Below, piece by piece: positions 62,901-64,000 of a stretch of 64,000 bases of DNA. The notes under the pieces were generated by a model, which worked only from the letters and a program-made list of their open reading frames with translations, was not told the origin of the DNA and did not search any database. Position 1 is the first letter of the stretch; the number at the start of each line of letters is the position of its first letter. A program made the position numbers and the translations under genes. The DNA comes from Virgisporangium aurantiacum (GTDB lineage: Bacteria; Actinomycetota; Actinomycetes; Mycobacteriales; Micromonosporaceae): assembly GCF_016863635.1 (NCBI RefSeq), contig NZ_BOPG01000063.1, positions 1 to 64,000 on the forward strand. Reading direction: 5' to 3'.

Positions 62901-63607
62901 GACTCGGGCGTCTCGCGGCCCGGCCGCGGTCCGGCGGAACCCGACTCGGGCGTCTCGCCGGCCGGCCGTGGCCCGGCGGCACCTGACGGCAGTTCGGGCC
63001 GGCGCCGCGCCGGGGTCAGGCCGGCCAGCTCGGCGGCGGCCAGCGCGGCCGCGGCATCGGTGCCGGCTCCGTCGGGTGCCAGCTTGTCGAGGACGCGCGC
63101 CAGCGCCGCCTCGTCGACGCGCGCCGCCTCCGCCCGGGTGATCAGGTCCGGCATGACCGTGGCGACCTCGGCCGGGTCGTCCACGTTGTCGGCGAACCAA
63201 TCGAGGATCCCGCTGACGAGCCGGTGCCCGTCCTCCACCTCTTCGGGGTACGGCGTGCGGTCCCACCGGCGGCCGTCCCACCAGTAGGCGAATCCGAGCA
63301 TGCCGTCGGAGTCGCGCACCCAGGCGCGCGGGAACCAGGACGGCGCGCCGGCGAGCAGGTCCAGCTCCGGTTCGATGCCGAGGGTGTCGCTGTAGTCGGA
63401 GTCGGTGCCGACGACCACCGCGCGGTCGCCCTCGATCCAGGTCATCCGCCACCAGTTGCCGCCGCCGTCGTCGTGGAACACTCCGTCGGCGTCGACCGAG
63501 CAGAACGCGGACACCCCGCCACCGGCGCGCAGGGCGGCCAGCAACGCTCCGTGGATCCACACCTGCTCCGGATGCGGCAGCTCGAACCCGGATCCCGTGA
63601 CAGACAC
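59930..63607 (-). CDS. Large orphan protein, 1225 aa
   Basis: I do not recognise a family. The N-terminus (residues 1-130) is beta-rich, with VWIHGALLAALRAGG and YWWDGRRWDRTPYPEE. A Pro/Gly/Ser/Glu repeat is at ~203-280. The rest is helical with periodic Trp and Leu (FALARKVEDAHEWLLGQG, HEAT-like or TPR-like), then a beta region near ~770-820 (GWVSVVQHRDHLTIAHRGGG), then the C-terminus DLFVDPATGERAARGYKAERWLRPLL. No signal peptide or membrane helix; no known catalytic motif. GTG start follows GGAGG. Expressed alone. Confidence 0.78.
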   Translation of the reverse strand: MSVTGSGFELPHPEQVWIHGALLAALRAGGGVSAFCSVDADGVFHDDGGGNWWRMTWIEGDRAVVVGTDSDYSDTLGIEPELDLLAGAPSWFPRAWVRDSDGMLGFAYWWDGRRWDRTPYPEEVEDGHRLVSGILDWFADNVDDPAEVATVMPDLITRAEAARVDEAALARVLDKLAPDGAGTDAAAALAAAELAGLTPARRRPELPSGAAGPRPAGETPESGSAGPRPGRETPESGSAGPRPGRETPELPSGATEAWPSGETPERPSGAADPRPAGETPDPAAWPDLADDIVLAATDPAGTRARVAGWAGAIAVADVPAYLDHACERFLDAGRPDEAAHFFALARKVEDAHEWLLGQGYAVERAHRSFLRFAPRGLLTPAAIQDRLKRLSLHTDAAAAHRMGWELAAVFLDAGSIPYPQLLDDLRPLAAAAGVAESDEEDRIAERFLRSGLLRAAGVPVWRMLSPALVRLCRASAEWTDLLVEVAPAPGGGGERDVWLDVLARGGAGKRLPAAWFFGLGATASRTLLTLADQAGGRLFAPRPGLSDVEVDPVVVEFRRRDPLAFRTRNENRLGPQPLGRNWHSVTDFDDVVARFDATTDVAEAVDQFVRTLNYYNNVDYPPVLRAAWGQPVIREVLDESVTGWLAEAGADDLLGLEIALPRLVPLAEAGIAALDPDRFADPVVTDPVDALLHALRWGIPEELRMPTAPGWVSVVQHRDHLTIAHRGGGMDAYHANGEVVHRDGTPESGQPWFDGTHWYVSRYSAGIRQTFRLGGNGGNGGSGVGLMSVDADTVTRWPEAPVAGAVTFPGADRAGLVRISAGQLWLSTPDGRITARLPFAPTQPAGAVLPPPGWWSRLEPTDPDGSAALRAITREAVTDLVDAALRGPTFLTEALTRILPAVTDPRLREGVESLARVAATTLTDVVRLRDALRLDRPAALPPLLRTGSGLRSGRATADVVTLRTITETLQTAAANDDGPRGMFPLGKVPVPDGGGVAMLRFGGLGSAAIEAAWPWTLETERGRLVDRILAWSATAWGDGRGRLRRLSYSPKTGQSQPVGELWRTPTGVMVIVSFHPHKSYGAEVVEYAPDGVFESFEFPGWTLKNAPVPQGWGGTDRAVAFARLLAERGPVIVEPAAVRELAARTGLTVAEVAAGCYGWPYSIDGSELVPRGILDLFVDPATGERAARGYKAERWLRPLLMPDDPEDLWTVGLDVDRVAAEWREP
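62772..62999 (-). repeat. In-frame 42/48-bp tandem repeat in the orphan gene
   Basis: Five units starting GTCTCG, of 48, 48, 42, 42 and 48 bp; units 3 and 4 (62868-62909 and 62910-62951) are identical. On the minus strand they encode a repeat of type ESGSAGPRPGRETPE. All units are multiples of 3, so the frame is kept. Confidence 0.85.
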
Positions 63608-63695
63608 GCGGAAACCTCCATGAGACGCGAACGGTCGACGCGGACACCCTAGGCCGACCCCGCCACCCCCACCTTTCATCCACCTTTCACCAGCC

Positions 63696-63793
63696 GCCCG
63701 CCAAGGCCGCCCGCCAAGGCCGCCCGCCAAGGCCGCCCGCCGTCACCAGCCGCCGTCACCAGCCGCCGTCACCAGCCGCCGTCACCAGCCGCC
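63696..63793. repeat. Two adjacent 13-bp tandem repeats
   Basis: GCCCGCCAAGGCC three and a half times (63696-63741), followed by GTCACCAGCCGCC four times (63742-63793). Unit size 13 is not a multiple of 3. The second repeat contains the stop codon of the leftward membrane protein gene, so extra copies fall beyond the stop. Confidence 0.85.
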
Positions 63794-64000
63794 GTCGAAG
63801 AAGGCACGCAGCGCCGGTTCCGGATCCGCCGCGGTGCCGGCGTTCGCCACGGCGACAACGGCCGCCAGCACGGCCACGAGCGCGAACAACGCGGCGAACC
63901 ACCGGTGGGACCTCCGCCACAGCGCGACACCGACGCCGACGAGACCGACCGCGACGACCGTGGCGATCACCGCCATCGCGGCGTGGTACCGGGCGAAGTC
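63782..64000 (-). CDS. C-terminal part of a membrane protein, cut by the window end
   Basis: The visible 72 codons read DFARYHAAMAVIATVVAVG and LFALVAVLAAVVAVANAG, two membrane helices, ending AFFDGGW at the stop that lies in the last 13-bp repeat. The frame is open to base 64000 and DFARYHAA reads as coding, so the gene probably continues upstream and the ATG at 63976 is internal. Family not determined. Confidence 0.65.
   Translation of the reverse strand, partial: DFARYHAAMAVIATVVAVGLVGVGVALWRRSHRWFAALFALVAVLAAVVAVANAGTAADPEPALRAFFDGGW

Noticed and set aside
63696..63793. CRISPR array
   Set aside because: Repeats are 13 bp with no spacers and no cas genes; they are simple tandem repeats.

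Overview
The window is very GC-rich DNA with actinobacterial gene content: F420-dependent luciferase-like oxidoreductase, SARP/BTAD regulator, Tat-exported and CBM2-bearing secreted proteins, NarL-type two-component systems, many GTG/TTG starts and many leaderless promoters. The best guess is a Micromonosporaceae chromosome (Actinoplanes/Micromonospora-like). That is inference; there is no rRNA or marker gene here to settle it. I see no tRNA or rRNA gene, CRISPR array, prophage or intact insertion sequence. The content is a dense chromosomal accessory/housekeeping mix of about 61 genes.

Layout. 1-6.4 kb: start of a truncated secreted protein gene, an RND (HAE1-type) exporter, a NarL-type histidine kinase/response regulator pair, a stand-alone LigD-type 3'-phosphoesterase and two small membrane proteins. 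6.4-9.1 kb: Fur-family regulator and catalase-peroxidase katG in one operon, closed by a strong hairpin. 9.4-11.4 kb: secreted CE4 polysaccharide deacetylase with a CBM2 tail, and a lipoprotein. 11.4-11.85 kb: a gene graveyard with three palindromic repeats around a deleted, frameshifted copy of the response regulator found 6 kb upstream. 11.8-27.4 kb: DUF817 protein, Tat-exported protein, extensin-like peptidase, AraC/MFS pair, LLM oxidoreductase, AI-2E-type transporter, DUF2786 protein, D-amino-acid oxidase, GlxA regulator, two Nudix hydrolases (the second near 48.8 kb), and a MerR-controlled serine hydrolase.

27.4-31.7 kb: a SWIM zinc-finger protein translationally coupled to a 962-aa DUF6493-type protein, the best candidate for a poorly described two-gene system. 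31.7-33.5 kb: a perfect 23-bp-stem palindrome, a frameshifted GNAT gene, and a 346-bp MITE-like element inserted exactly in the shared CTAG stop of two convergent genes. 33.5-40.9 kb: methyltransferase, M56 peptidase/BlaI pair, GntR regulator plus ACC deaminase acdS, a 165-bp palindromic element, FAD monooxygenase, HAD phosphatase. 40.5-45.3 kb: methionine operon metX-metY-CoA-binding protein, divergent from OsmC plus a flavin monooxygenase. 45.3-56.6 kb: alpha/beta hydrolase, SARP regulator, bL12-tail membrane protein, diguanylate cyclase, FAD dehydrogenase/SDR pair, GH26-like secreted hydrolase, and a TetR-regulated pair with two tandem operators. 56.6-59.9 kb: ileS (type 2) preceded by a short-stem T-box riboswitch. 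59.9-64 kb: a 1225-aa orphan protein with a 42/48-bp repeat, then 13-bp tandem repeats running into the stop codon of a membrane protein cut by the window end.

How the parts work together: metX/metY/CoA-binding protein form a sulfur-assimilation unit; Fur/katG a peroxide defence unit; GntR/acdS a D-cysteine or ACC deamination unit; MerR/serine hydrolase and TetR/SnoaL-like/orphan are self-contained regulated cassettes. Eight pairs of convergent genes overlap at their 3' ends by 12-29 bp, and at least fifteen first genes have a TANNNT hexamer 6-8 nt before the start codon, which implies leaderless mRNAs. Several start choices below rest on that signal.
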